Shown here in pieces: positions 42,374 through 50,940 of a stretch of DNA of 64,000 nt. Every line of letters begins with the position of its first letter. Position 1 is the first letter of the stretch. The notes beneath the pieces are model-generated. The model made no database searches, had not been told where the DNA came from, and saw only the letters and a list, made by a program, of their open reading frames with translations. Origin of the DNA: Aldehydirespirator sp965116965 (lineage in GTDB: Bacteria > Actinomycetota > Acidimicrobiia > Acidimicrobiales > Aldehydirespiratoraceae). The stretch spans positions 1,984,001-2,048,000 of the forward strand of contig OZ220743.1 of NCBI GenBank assembly GCA_965116965.1. Reading direction: 5' to 3'. The position numbers and the translations under genes were made by a program.

Positions 42374-45300
42374 TCAGACCACCGACCCGGTCTGGGAGCG
42401 ATCCGAGAGCAGGTTCCGCAGCGCCCGGTAGCACTCGATGTAGATCGGCGCCAGCTCGGTGGTCATGGCGCCGGACTCCGCGGACCCGTCGATGCCCCGC
42501 ATCATGGGCTCCGCCATCCTGTCGGGATGCTGCTGCCGGAAGTAGTCGAGGTTGGCGTCCAAGTAGCGCACGGCCGCCTCCCGGCGCTGTTCGGGGGTAT
42601 CGCCGACGGCCTTGGGGGTCTCGGTGCTGACCGTGCCGTCCGCCTGCGTGAATGTGACGGTGGGATGGGGCGGCTCTCCCGACTCCACCAGCTTCTGCAG
42701 ATCGTCGTGGAGGCGCCCCCGCAGCGACGGCAGTCCCAGATCGTAGAGGCGCTTGTAGCCCTCGTAGACCTTCATGCCGTCCGTGCCCACGGTGCCGTAC
42801 GTGAGGCTGAAGCCCTCCAACAACGCGGCCAGCACGTCGTCGTAGTTTCGCAGTGTTGTCAGCAACGGCCACGGGAACTCCGCCTCGTCGGCCGCGGCGG
42901 TGATCCTGACCTGCTCGTCAGGTCTCGCGGTGACGTAACCGCAGAGTCGGGCGACCGCGAACCCGGAGATCATTGCTCGCAACGCCTCCCGTGGCACAGG
43001 CACGAAGGCCTCCAACGTCCGGCCTCGCCGCCACATCCAAAAGCCGGAGGACCGTTGCGACGGATAGCGACTGTCCTGAAGAGCCTCGGCTACGGGCTCG
43101 GTGAAGGACTGCACGGCCATCGGGTAGGTGGGGCTCGTGATGTAGGACGAGACCAGCACCGAGGACGTGTCCTGGACGCTGGCCGCGTAGGACGCCTCGC
43201 CGATGATGTCCCGCGCCGCCTCCTCGGCGGGGTGGTCTTCGCCGAAGGGGAACTGCGAGCACACCGTCAAGAACGGCTCCAGTTCGTTGCTGTTGGTGAG
43301 GGTGTAGATGTCGCGGTCGATACGCATCAGGGGGTCGGAGGCTTGTTTGGCGTTCCCGAGCTGCTCACGGAACACCTCCATGCGGCGGGCATGGTCAGTG
43401 CGGCGCTCCCCGGTGTCGGGGTCGTCCTCCGCGAGATAGGAGCGCAACCCCTCGCCGACCACGCGGTTGAACTTGGCGCCCGGACGGCGGGTCCAGCTGC
43501 GCACACGCTCCTCTATGTCTTGGGCGCCGGCGTGGCACACCACGTCGGCGTGCTGCCCGGGCCGCCACCGCCGGTGCCGCCCAGGCTGCACCAGCGGTGC
43601 TATCTCGCCGCCGCCGGCGATCAGCCGGTATCGAAGAGGGTCTGTGCTGCGATTGCCGTAGGAGACGCTTCCCGGATCGGCTTCGGCGGACAGTTCGGCG
43701 ATCAGTCGGGGCCAGGCGTCGTGCTTCTCCAGGGGCAACTCGACAGTGGACGGCAAGTACCGCTTGGCGATGTCCTCGGCGGCGGTGGGCCAGCCCTTCA
43801 CGTCGTCCTCGTCCACTGCAATGCCCGCTTCGGCCCGGGCGGCCTGCACAGCCCGTTGGATCGACCCGCACACCTGGCTCCCCGCGGCCTCCATGGCGTC
43901 GGCTGCGGCCTTCAGGCGCAGGCTGCGCCACTGGAAGGCCACTCCCTGCGCGACGCCCTCGGCAGCCTCTCGCACCTGGGGTGAGTCGCCGGCCAGATCG
44001 CCGTCGTGGGCGCCGAGCGCGTTGAGAGCGGCCTCCACCCTCTGCCGGTACTGGCGATCGTCGCTCCGGGCCCTCTCCCGGACACTGTTGACTTCCGCCG
44101 GGTTGATCTCGTTGATGACGCGGCCCAGCGCCGCGGCGGCGACGTCCAGCGACGCCAGCGCCGCGACCTCCGAGACCGATCGGCAGGTCGCGGTCAGCAT
44201 CGCCTCGCACCAGTCGAGATCCCGCTCCTGCTGCGACTCTGCCGTCCGCGACCACTTGTCGGCCTGCTCGCCGCCCCTGCGGCGCAGCAAGTCGCTCCAA
44301 CTATCGCTGGTGGCGGGCTGGCCAGGGAACTCCAGCTCGGACTTCACTTGCGCTTTGACCTCTCGCATCTCATGCTCGGGTGCGAAGGCCTCCGGTGCGG
44401 AGGAGCAGCCCCGCGTCTGGCCGCCCGGCGGAAGCTGCCCCGAGTGCCGGCCGTGATGAATGTCCTCGGCGTGGCGCCTGCCTGCCTTCTTGATGAGCTC
44501 CTGCTCGGTGTCGTCCGGGGAGCGTTCGGCGAAGTGGCTGAGGCGCAGATGTCCCCGAGAAAGGCTCTCCAGCACCTCGCGGGCCAGAAGGTGCTCGGCC
44601 CACAGCGAGAAGCGGTCGCGGCCCACCGTCACCTTCGCCGCGCCGAACGACGACACCGCCCCGTACTGGTTCTCGCGGCTGAACGGATAGCCGCCGTGGT
44701 TGCTCTTGGCCGAGTTCCGCCAGTTGACGTTGATGAAGTTGTGGATGCGCTCCTGAACGGCGCCGTCGACCACCCAGGTGGACAGGGCCTCCCCCGAGGC
44801 CCGGTACACCTCGGCGGTGTCGCCTAGGTCGGCGCCGCTCTGGCTGTAGCGCCCGACCAGGAAGATGGAGTGGGGTCCCGCGCCGGGAGCCTGCACGGCT
44901 CCGGCCTTGAACGGCGACTCGATCTCGCCTGGCTCGGACCAGTAGGCGGCCAGCATCTCGCCCATCAGCCCGAGCGAGTTGGCGGCCATCGGCCGCGCGT
45001 CGGGCAGGTCGAAGATGTCGTTGGTGAACAGCACCAGCGCAGGGTGCCCGCCGGCGGGATCGCAAGCCCTCACCAAGTCGACCACGTCGAGAACGACCCC
45101 GGCGCCGGTGCCTCCGGCCATCGACGAGCACACCGTCACCAGCGGTGCGGCGGTCTCGCCGCCAGTCTCCGCCTCGACGCCCAGGTAGGTTCCCACCTCA
45201 CGCAGCAGCGGTCCCCCTGCCGCCGCCCGCTGGAATGCGGTCTTGAGCCGGGCCAGCAAGGCGTGCTCCAGCGACAGCAGCCCGGCGGCCCGCCCGATGC

Positions 45301-45667
45301 CCCGGTTCTGTCCTGCGCCGTCGCGCAGTGGGATGTTCACCGCGCGAGGATCGGGGAGCCATCCGCACAGCAACCGGGCGCCCCGGTTCGGATCGCCGGT
45401 GGGATGCTTGGCGGTGAGCGCCGCCCACAGCCCCCTGTAGGTGTCGAAGGTGCCCGACAGCGACAGGAAGTCCGCGGCCGGGATGGTCGGAATCTCCGTC
45501 GGGCTCTCCTGAACGGTGAGCGTGTCGAGCCCGATGAACTGCCAGGCGTCGGGCATGCCGCGGTCCCAGCCACAGTGCTCGAGGCGACGCAGCACCGCGT
45601 CGCGCACATAGCGCACGGCCTTGGTCCCCGAGCCGCCGCATCCGATGAAGATGACCGGTCTCAGCAT
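42374..45667 (-). CDS. Tubulin/FtsZ-like GTPase (Tubulin_2-type)
   Basis: 1097 residues. The N-terminus LRPVIFIGCGGSGTKAVRYV is the Rossmann entry of the tubulin superfamily. SSMAGGTGAGVVLDVVDLVR (181-200) carries the GGTGAG version of the tubulin signature G-box. PALVLFTNDIFDLPDARPMAANSLG follows as in the FtsZ core. The rest (about 400-1097) is a long helical extension with no known domain. The pattern matches the 'tubulin-like' family PF13809 and the FtsZ-like proteins that Makarova and Koonin linked to vWA proteins and membrane remodelling. AAGGAG overlapping the vWA stop is its ribosome binding site. Polymerisation is inferred, not shown. Confidence 0.82.
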   Translation of the reverse strand: MLRPVIFIGCGGSGTKAVRYVRDAVLRRLEHCGWDRGMPDAWQFIGLDTLTVQESPTEIPTIPAADFLSLSGTFDTYRGLWAALTAKHPTGDPNRGARLLCGWLPDPRAVNIPLRDGAGQNRGIGRAAGLLSLEHALLARLKTAFQRAAAGGPLLREVGTYLGVEAETGGETAAPLVTVCSSMAGGTGAGVVLDVVDLVRACDPAGGHPALVLFTNDIFDLPDARPMAANSLGLMGEMLAAYWSEPGEIESPFKAGAVQAPGAGPHSIFLVGRYSQSGADLGDTAEVYRASGEALSTWVVDGAVQERIHNFINVNWRNSAKSNHGGYPFSRENQYGAVSSFGAAKVTVGRDRFSLWAEHLLAREVLESLSRGHLRLSHFAERSPDDTEQELIKKAGRRHAEDIHHGRHSGQLPPGGQTRGCSSAPEAFAPEHEMREVKAQVKSELEFPGQPATSDSWSDLLRRRGGEQADKWSRTAESQQERDLDWCEAMLTATCRSVSEVAALASLDVAAAALGRVINEINPAEVNSVRERARSDDRQYRQRVEAALNALGAHDGDLAGDSPQVREAAEGVAQGVAFQWRSLRLKAAADAMEAAGSQVCGSIQRAVQAARAEAGIAVDEDDVKGWPTAAEDIAKRYLPSTVELPLEKHDAWPRLIAELSAEADPGSVSYGNRSTDPLRYRLIAGGGEIAPLVQPGRHRRWRPGQHADVVCHAGAQDIEERVRSWTRRPGAKFNRVVGEGLRSYLAEDDPDTGERRTDHARRMEVFREQLGNAKQASDPLMRIDRDIYTLTNSNELEPFLTVCSQFPFGEDHPAEEAARDIIGEASYAASVQDTSSVLVSSYITSPTYPMAVQSFTEPVAEALQDSRYPSQRSSGFWMWRRGRTLEAFVPVPREALRAMISGFAVARLCGYVTARPDEQVRITAAADEAEFPWPLLTTLRNYDDVLAALLEGFSLTYGTVGTDGMKVYEGYKRLYDLGLPSLRGRLHDDLQKLVESGEPPHPTVTFTQADGTVSTETPKAVGDTPEQRREAAVRYLDANLDYFRQQHPDRMAEPMMRGIDGSAESGAMTTELAPIYIECYRALRNLLSDRSQTGSVV

Positions 45668-45677
45668 GAGTCGCTCC

Positions 45678-48600
45678 TTACTGGGTGGGTCTACCGAACG
45701 GGTCGGTGTCGTGGTCGTCGTCTTCGGGATCGTCGCCGGCGAAGGGGTCGCCGCTCTCCGGGCCCGCCTCGCCGGAATCGGTGGGACTCTCCGCCGTCAT
45801 CCGGTCGCTCCTGCCGGCCGTGGCGGCCTCCGACTCCGCCGGGGCGGTTCGGTGAGACTCGCGGTGCGCCCTCAGCCTCGGTGCTGCTTCGCGGGCTGCG
45901 TCGTCCAGGCGGTCCTGGGCCTCCTGGTGGTCCGCGGGCAGGTCCCACACGATCAGCCGGTCCTCGTCGGCGGCGGCCTCCACCGTCCAGCCGCCGGACA
46001 GGTCCGGGCCGACATTGGCCCGGCAGCGGCCGCCGCGACTCGGCGCGCAGCCCTTCGGACCTATGCAGTGACCCGATGTCGACCACGCCCACAGCCGCGG
46101 CCGGCCGCCGAGCAGCAGCGGAAGCCACGCCGAGCGGAGCCTCACTCCGCCGATGTCGGCAGACGCCTTGCGCTGCGTGAGGTCCATGCAGATGTCTCGC
46201 CGGGTGTACGCAAGGTCAGCGGGGTGCTCGAGGCTGTCCTCGGTGTGCAGCGGGACGGTGACGAAGTCCGGCGAGCCGATGGGGCGCCAGGGCCGCAGCC
46301 TCCAGGCCACGAACACACGAGCGACCAGGGCCGTCGCCACCAGCGCGGCCAGCATCGGCCAGAACTCCCGGAGCTTGTCACCGGCTGCGGGCTCCTTCGG
46401 TGGCTCTGTCTCGCCGACGACGACGCAGCCCCGCTCGAGGCTCAGAGCCTCGGCGATCAGTCCCTGAAGTCGCAGGTAGTCCTGGGAGCCGGGCTGGTAG
46501 CCCGTACGTTCGAGCAGAGCATCGGCGGATCCGGTTTGCTCACTGACGCACAACGTCGTCTGCAGCGACAGCTCGGCATGCGGCCCGGCGGGAAGGTCCA
46601 CGGTGATCGGCTCCGGGCATATGAAGAACTCGTTCCCGCCTGCTGCGTCCGGCACCTCGCAGGCCCATCCCGCCCGGCCGGTCAGCACCTCGTCGGATCC
46701 CTCCAGGACCCTGACGCCGTCGAGGAGAAGCGTCGCGGGCAGGGCGCCGGGAATGGAATCGACCTCGATGCTCAAGGTGTCGTAGACGATGTCCTCGTCG
46801 CCGGCTGGTCTCTGCTTGGCCAGTTCCAGATCAGTCGGCAGCCAGTCTGTGGTCGGATCGATGCTCGCGGGGACCGGCCCGTCCAGTTCATCCAGCCGTC
46901 GCTGCCGCTCCAGGGCATCGGCCAGGGCGTCGAGGCGGAGCTGGTAGTCCCTGGAGTCGGGCGGGTACCCCAGGCGTTCGAGCAGAGCGCCGGCCGATCC
47001 CGGCTGCTCGACGACGCCCAGCGGCAGCCGCACAAGCAGCGTCGGCCGCAGCGGCGGCTCACTGTCGATGCGAACGCTGATCGGCTCCGGGCATGTGAAG
47101 GGCCCGTCCCCGCCGGCCGCGTCGGGAACCTCGCAGGCCCAGGAACTCGTTGTGATCCGAGCGGTGAGGGGGGACGCCGCGTCAGCGTGCTCACCAGCAT
47201 CCAGTCCGATGACCCCGACGCCGTCGACGTCGAGGCTGAGCGTCGCCGGCAGCTCGCCCGGCAGTGCGGTCACCGCGAAGCTCGCCCCGTCCCAGCCGTG
47301 TTCGGGATCGCCCAGAGCCAGGTCGGTCGGTAGCCACTGGACGCCAGGATCCGGCGGCAGGCAGAACAGGTGATCGACACCGGTGCCGTCGAGCAGCCCG
47401 CTGAGCTGGGCGAGCTGTCCGTCGGTCAGGTCGAGTCGTCCGATGTCGCGCTCCCACTTCAGCTTCTCGGGCACCCCGGCGTACTGGAAGCGCTGGCTCA
47501 GGACTGCGACCGCGGCCAGACCGCCGCGCTCGAGGATCGCCTCGCGCAGGTTCCTGTCGTTGCCGCCGTGCTGCGGGGCGTCCCAGGCGACCAGCCGGTC
47601 GAGGAACCCGGGCAGCTCGAAGCGGCGGTTGTCATCCGCTACCGCCAGCGGCTCCTCGGTGATCGACGGACGCGTCGCGTAGACGGGCGCGCCGTCGGCC
47701 GCGTCCAGACGGAGCCGCAACTCGACGTCCTCGTATTCCAGCGGCGGATAGTTGAACACGAACCCGCTCAGCGTGCAGTGGGAGTCGATCCCGAGACTGT
47801 CCACGGAGGGCCTGTCGGTGGTCTGGAACCGCACCACCGCCGCGGCCTTGCGGGCGTCGGCCTGCGCGTCGGCCGTGTCCCCGAAGAACCGGAGCTGCCA
47901 GGTTCCCTGCCATCGCCAGTTCCACTGACCGGCGTCCACCAGCACCTCCGCGGCCTGATGCCCGACGATCTGCAGGTCGCTGGGGTACTGCGAGCGGGCC
48001 TGGAAGCCGAACGGATCGACCCGCAGGTATTGGCCGGGATGCTCGCCGGGTCTGATGTCCCCGCTGCCACCGATCGACAGGCCATTTGTGCCGTCGGGGG
48101 ACTGCACCGACACCAGCACCGAGTCGGGGTTCTCGATGCCGCGTTCAATGAACGTCAGATCCACGAACGCCCGGAAACTCTCGGTGCTGGCCTCCAGATC
48201 GAATGTGACCACGCACGGGCGCTCGCGGCTGCCGTCGCCGCCGGTGCATGGCTCGAAGTCCTCCGGAGAAGGCGGTCGGCCGTCTTCGCCCGGCAAGGGT
48301 TCCTCATCCTCAATCGGGATCGACCTCTCGATCAACTCCCTGAGGACGCGGTTCAGGCCGCCGGGGTCGAAGTCGTCATAGACCCGGCCGCGCAGGGGGT
48401 TGACACACTCGAGGGCGCCGGCCGACGAGTCGTCCTCCCCGTACAGGTAGCGGAGCCTGCTCTCCAGGTCGCCGGTGTTCAGCTGCACCGCCCCGACCCA
48501 GACGTGATCCCTCAGCGACTGCATCTGCGGGCTGCTGCAGAGTTGGAGCAGCTCGCGCTGCTCGCCCTCAGCGTCGGATGCGGTGGCGTGCTCGCCGTCG

Positions 48601-49100
48601 GTGAACCAAATCAGCAGGTTGCAGTCGTCAGTGCGCGCCGCGAACCGGCTCCACGCGCCCTCCAACGCCTTCACATAGTCGGTGTAGCGTCCGTCGTCGG
48701 ACGCTATGTCCTCGATCGCGTCCCCGAGCCTCTCGTAGACCCCGCTGGCGGGGATCCAGCCCTGCCGGCGGAAGTAGTCCTGATCGAAGGTGTCTACCGT
48801 GACCTCGATCTGGGCTTCCGAGAACCGGCTGCTGAGGCTCTCGATCACCTGGAGGGCGTCTCTCGTCCCCGCCGATCGCAGGTTTGCGGGATCGTTCTCC
48901 CTCAGGCTGGCCGACGTGTCGAGCAGGATCAGCAGGTTGATCCGCGGACTCTCGCTACGCGTATCCGGGCAGACATCCGAGACGCTCACGCCGGTCTCGG
49001 CGCTCGCGGGAGATGCCGGCAGTATCGCCATGGCGGTAGCGGTCCCGACCAGCGCGGCTGCTGCAGCCGCAGCCGCCGCCAACAGCCGAGGCGGTTTCAT
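45678..49100 (-). CDS. Secreted, membrane-anchored von Willebrand A-domain protein
   Basis: 1140 residues from ATG at 49100 (ATGA overlap with the gene before). A signal peptide (1-34, ending PASPASA) is followed by a vWA domain (about 53-260) with an intact metal site: DTSAS (61-65), a Thr near 140 and TDG (167-169). Further beta-rich domains follow. Two tandem repeats of about 135 residues share WLPTDL, LPATL, WACEVPDAAGG, CPEPI, a Gly-Ser-Ala (GSAGALLERLGY / GSADALLERTGY) element and a Cys pair. One membrane helix (about 910-935) leads to a cytoplasmic tail of 200 residues with an acidic end. It could transmit ligand binding across the membrane to the tubulin-like protein. Confidence 0.82.
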   Translation of the reverse strand: MKPPRLLAAAAAAAAALVGTATAMAILPASPASAETGVSVSDVCPDTRSESPRINLLILLDTSASLRENDPANLRSAGTRDALQVIESLSSRFSEAQIEVTVDTFDQDYFRRQGWIPASGVYERLGDAIEDIASDDGRYTDYVKALEGAWSRFAARTDDCNLLIWFTDGEHATASDAEGEQRELLQLCSSPQMQSLRDHVWVGAVQLNTGDLESRLRYLYGEDDSSAGALECVNPLRGRVYDDFDPGGLNRVLRELIERSIPIEDEEPLPGEDGRPPSPEDFEPCTGGDGSRERPCVVTFDLEASTESFRAFVDLTFIERGIENPDSVLVSVQSPDGTNGLSIGGSGDIRPGEHPGQYLRVDPFGFQARSQYPSDLQIVGHQAAEVLVDAGQWNWRWQGTWQLRFFGDTADAQADARKAAAVVRFQTTDRPSVDSLGIDSHCTLSGFVFNYPPLEYEDVELRLRLDAADGAPVYATRPSITEEPLAVADDNRRFELPGFLDRLVAWDAPQHGGNDRNLREAILERGGLAAVAVLSQRFQYAGVPEKLKWERDIGRLDLTDGQLAQLSGLLDGTGVDHLFCLPPDPGVQWLPTDLALGDPEHGWDGASFAVTALPGELPATLSLDVDGVGVIGLDAGEHADAASPLTARITTSSWACEVPDAAGGDGPFTCPEPISVRIDSEPPLRPTLLVRLPLGVVEQPGSAGALLERLGYPPDSRDYQLRLDALADALERQRRLDELDGPVPASIDPTTDWLPTDLELAKQRPAGDEDIVYDTLSIEVDSIPGALPATLLLDGVRVLEGSDEVLTGRAGWACEVPDAAGGNEFFICPEPITVDLPAGPHAELSLQTTLCVSEQTGSADALLERTGYQPGSQDYLRLQGLIAEALSLERGCVVVGETEPPKEPAAGDKLREFWPMLAALVATALVARVFVAWRLRPWRPIGSPDFVTVPLHTEDSLEHPADLAYTRRDICMDLTQRKASADIGGVRLRSAWLPLLLGGRPRLWAWSTSGHCIGPKGCAPSRGGRCRANVGPDLSGGWTVEAAADEDRLIVWDLPADHQEAQDRLDDAAREAAPRLRAHRESHRTAPAESEAATAGRSDRMTAESPTDSGEAGPESGDPFAGDDPEDDDHDTDPFGRPTQ

Positions 49101-49483
49101 GCCGCGGCGATGCCCGACGCGGCAAGCCACGCGGCGCCCACCGCGGCCCAGAACACGGCCAGTCTCAGCAGTGCGGTGAGCCAGGGCCGGTCGTAGCGGC
49201 GGCGGAGACGGCGGATCACGCGAATGCGCAGGTCCACGGCCACGGCGAGCAAGTATGCGAGGACGCCCAGAACCACGGCGCCCCAGGCGCCTCCGCTCTC
49301 TCCCAGCCAGATCGCCCCTGCAGCGGCCGCCATCGAGGCGGCAGCAAGAAGCTGCACCGATCGCCGGCCCGCGGCGCGGCCCCCGGCCTTGACCCTGGGT
49401 GAGTCCTCGGGACTTCGCTCAGAGTCCGTGCTGCTTGGAGGGTCTTCCTCGAAGGCGAAAGGATCGTGTTCCCAGCTAGTCAT
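49097..49483 (-). CDS. Small membrane protein, first gene of the tubulin-like operon
   Basis: 128 residues. A cytoplasmic acidic N-terminus (DPFAFEEDPPSSTDSERSPED) is followed by three hydrophobic segments: VQLLAAASMAAAAGAIWLG, WGAVVLGVLAYLLAVAVDL and ALLRLAVFWAAVGAAWLAASG, with a very basic loop RIRVIRRLRRRYDR between the last two. The DPFA motif is echoed at the C-terminus of the vWA protein (DPFAGDD, DPFGRPTQ), perhaps a shared docking tail. Its stop overlaps the vWA start. No known family. Confidence 0.7.
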   Translation of the reverse strand: MTSWEHDPFAFEEDPPSSTDSERSPEDSPRVKAGGRAAGRRSVQLLAAASMAAAAGAIWLGESGGAWGAVVLGVLAYLLAVAVDLRIRVIRRLRRRYDRPWLTALLRLAVFWAAVGAAWLAASGIAAA

Positions 49484-49560
49484 TGATTGGCTTCAGTTCC
49501 CATTGAAGCGAAGGGCTCCCCTCCGAAGGATAGCTACCTGATATGTCTAACCGTTCATCC

Positions 49561-49587
49561 AATGAGCGATCTGAGCGGATGCTCATT
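49561..49587. promoter_or_regulatory. Inverted repeat upstream of the tubulin-like operon
   Basis: AATGAGC at 49561-49567 and GCTCATT at 49581-49587, 13 bases between. It lies in the less GC-rich divergent region between the operon start (49483) and the plus-strand gene at 49661. It may be an operator. No confident -10/-35 pair for the operon could be fixed. Confidence 0.4.
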
Positions 49588-49660
49588 CGCCACGCTTGCC
49601 CCTTTGCGACCCCCGGCCTGGGAGGGCCTCCGCCGCGAGGACGGCCTACGCTGTGCGTTC

Positions 49661-50179
49661 ATGGCTACCCCGTCCCATGTTCCCGCCACGGCCAAGGCCC
49701 CGTCGCTCTACCGGTCGCCGCCGCGGCGGGCCGACCCCTGGATGGCGGACCGGCCCGGCGAGGTGGTCGGCGGCGAGCCTTCGGCTGGCCCCGGTCTCGG
49801 CAATCAGGGTCCCGACCAGGGCTACGCGCTGAAGCTGGCCGAGCGCTTCGCCGGGCGGCTAGTACTGGCGCCAGGCGAACGCGAGGACGACGCCTTGGCC
49901 GGATGCTGTGCAGTGGCCATGCGCCGGGCATCCATGTTCGGCCGGGCCCCGGTCATGCACGACCTGCGGCTGGCGCTGGAGTTGTTCGGTTTCCTGGGTG
50001 AGGCCGACGCCGAGTTGGTCGTCTGGCGCCGCGACCAATTCGCCGGCGCGGCCGGCCATCACGGCTACCACGTCAAGCTGCGCCTCGCCGATCTGGTCCC
50101 GCAGGAGACGCTGCGCCGCACCCCGGCCGCAGTGGCCGGCGCCCGCTCCGACAACTGGCGCGTCCCGCTAGGGCTCTAG
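49661..50179 (+). CDS. Conserved hypothetical protein
   Basis: 172 residues from ATG. TACGCT lies 8 bases upstream, so the mRNA is probably leaderless. The N-terminus ATPSHVPATAKAPSLYRSPP is Pro/Ala-rich; the body (LRLALELFGFLGEADAELVVWRR, HHGYHVKLRLADLVPQETL) is soluble and helical with no membrane segment. It resembles an actinobacterial family of unknown role, from memory rather than a search. It diverges from the tubulin-like operon. Confidence 0.7.
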   Translation: MATPSHVPATAKAPSLYRSPPRRADPWMADRPGEVVGGEPSAGPGLGNQGPDQGYALKLAERFAGRLVLAPGEREDDALAGCCAVAMRRASMFGRAPVMHDLRLALELFGFLGEADAELVVWRRDQFAGAAGHHGYHVKLRLADLVPQETLRRTPAAVAGARSDNWRVPLGL

Positions 50180-50219
50180 CCGACTCGTTCTCGCAACCGG
50201 TCTTCCGTCGAGACCCGCG

Positions 50220-50813
50220 TCACACCTTGATGACGAGGGTCCCGGCCGCCTTGTCGTGCCACCCCTGCCGGACCTTGTCCCAGGTGAGGGACAGATACAC
50301 GAGGAGATACAGGATCCATCCGACGAAGGGGATGAGGCTCAAGACGACTGGGATGATCCACCGCCCGATTGACTTGCCCCAGCCCGGCAGCAGTCCGTTG
50401 TCGGCTCTAACGACTCGGATGCTAGTGGCCATCTTTCCCAGCGTCTGTCCCTTCAAGGCGACCATCACTACTTCGTAGAGCACGCCCACGAGCGCAAAGA
50501 CGACTGTCGTGAGGACCAGACCCCCCAGAAAGGCTCCAGCCTCTTCTTCGGTAACAGTGTCATCGGATCCAACTCCGATTGCCCCTGCAATCACTACGAA
50601 GAACAGGATCAGAGCGACCACGATCATGATCACGATGTCGATGATCCGAGCTCCGAGTCTGGCGCCTGGACTTGCCAACTCCAGCGTTTCGCCGGTCCCC
50701 AGGGTGGCCCAGCCTGTCATCGCTTGGGGACTGTGGGACAAGGACTCCGGCGGGGAAGGGGGCTGTGACGACCAACCCGAGTCGTCCGGCGGGGGCGGGG
50801 GCATGTCGGACAT
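50220..50813 (-). CDS. RDD-family membrane protein
   Basis: 197 residues. A Pro/Ser-rich cytoplasmic N-terminus is followed by the RDD domain: GARLGARIIDIVIMIVVALI (the Arg and Asp that name the family), a second helix (LTTVVFALVGVLYEVV), GQTLGKMATSIRVVRAD, and a last hydrophobic segment ending W(H)DKAAGTLVIKV, the usual terminus. About three membrane spans. RDD proteins are of uncertain, possibly transport-related, role. AAGGAG is 8 bases before the ATG. It is convergent with the gene at 49661. Confidence 0.88.
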   Translation of the reverse strand: MSDMPPPPPDDSGWSSQPPSPPESLSHSPQAMTGWATLGTGETLELASPGARLGARIIDIVIMIVVALILFFVVIAGAIGVGSDDTVTEEEAGAFLGGLVLTTVVFALVGVLYEVVMVALKGQTLGKMATSIRVVRADNGLLPGWGKSIGRWIIPVVLSLIPFVGWILYLLVYLSLTWDKVRQGWHDKAAGTLVIKV

Positions 50814-50928
50814 GGGCGGCTCCTTCTGCCGAGGACGGGCGCGGCGACGACCGTAGCAGAGCGTGTTGGGGCGTGATCAGGGTCTGGTTGCGCCCTTCCT
50901 GCTCCACAGGAGCCCTTCGGTGCGTCGG

Positions 50929-50934
50929 TAGTCT
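50929..50934 (+). promoter_or_regulatory. -10 box of gltX
   Basis: TAGTCT, 6 bases, then GTG at 50941; leaderless arrangement. Confidence 0.6.
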
Positions 50935-50940
50935 CGCTGT

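Noticed and set aside
45621..47333. 570-codon plus-strand frame across the end of the vWA gene
   Set aside because: Shadow frame with no domain; the vWA frame is longer, has a signal peptide, metal site and coupled neighbours.
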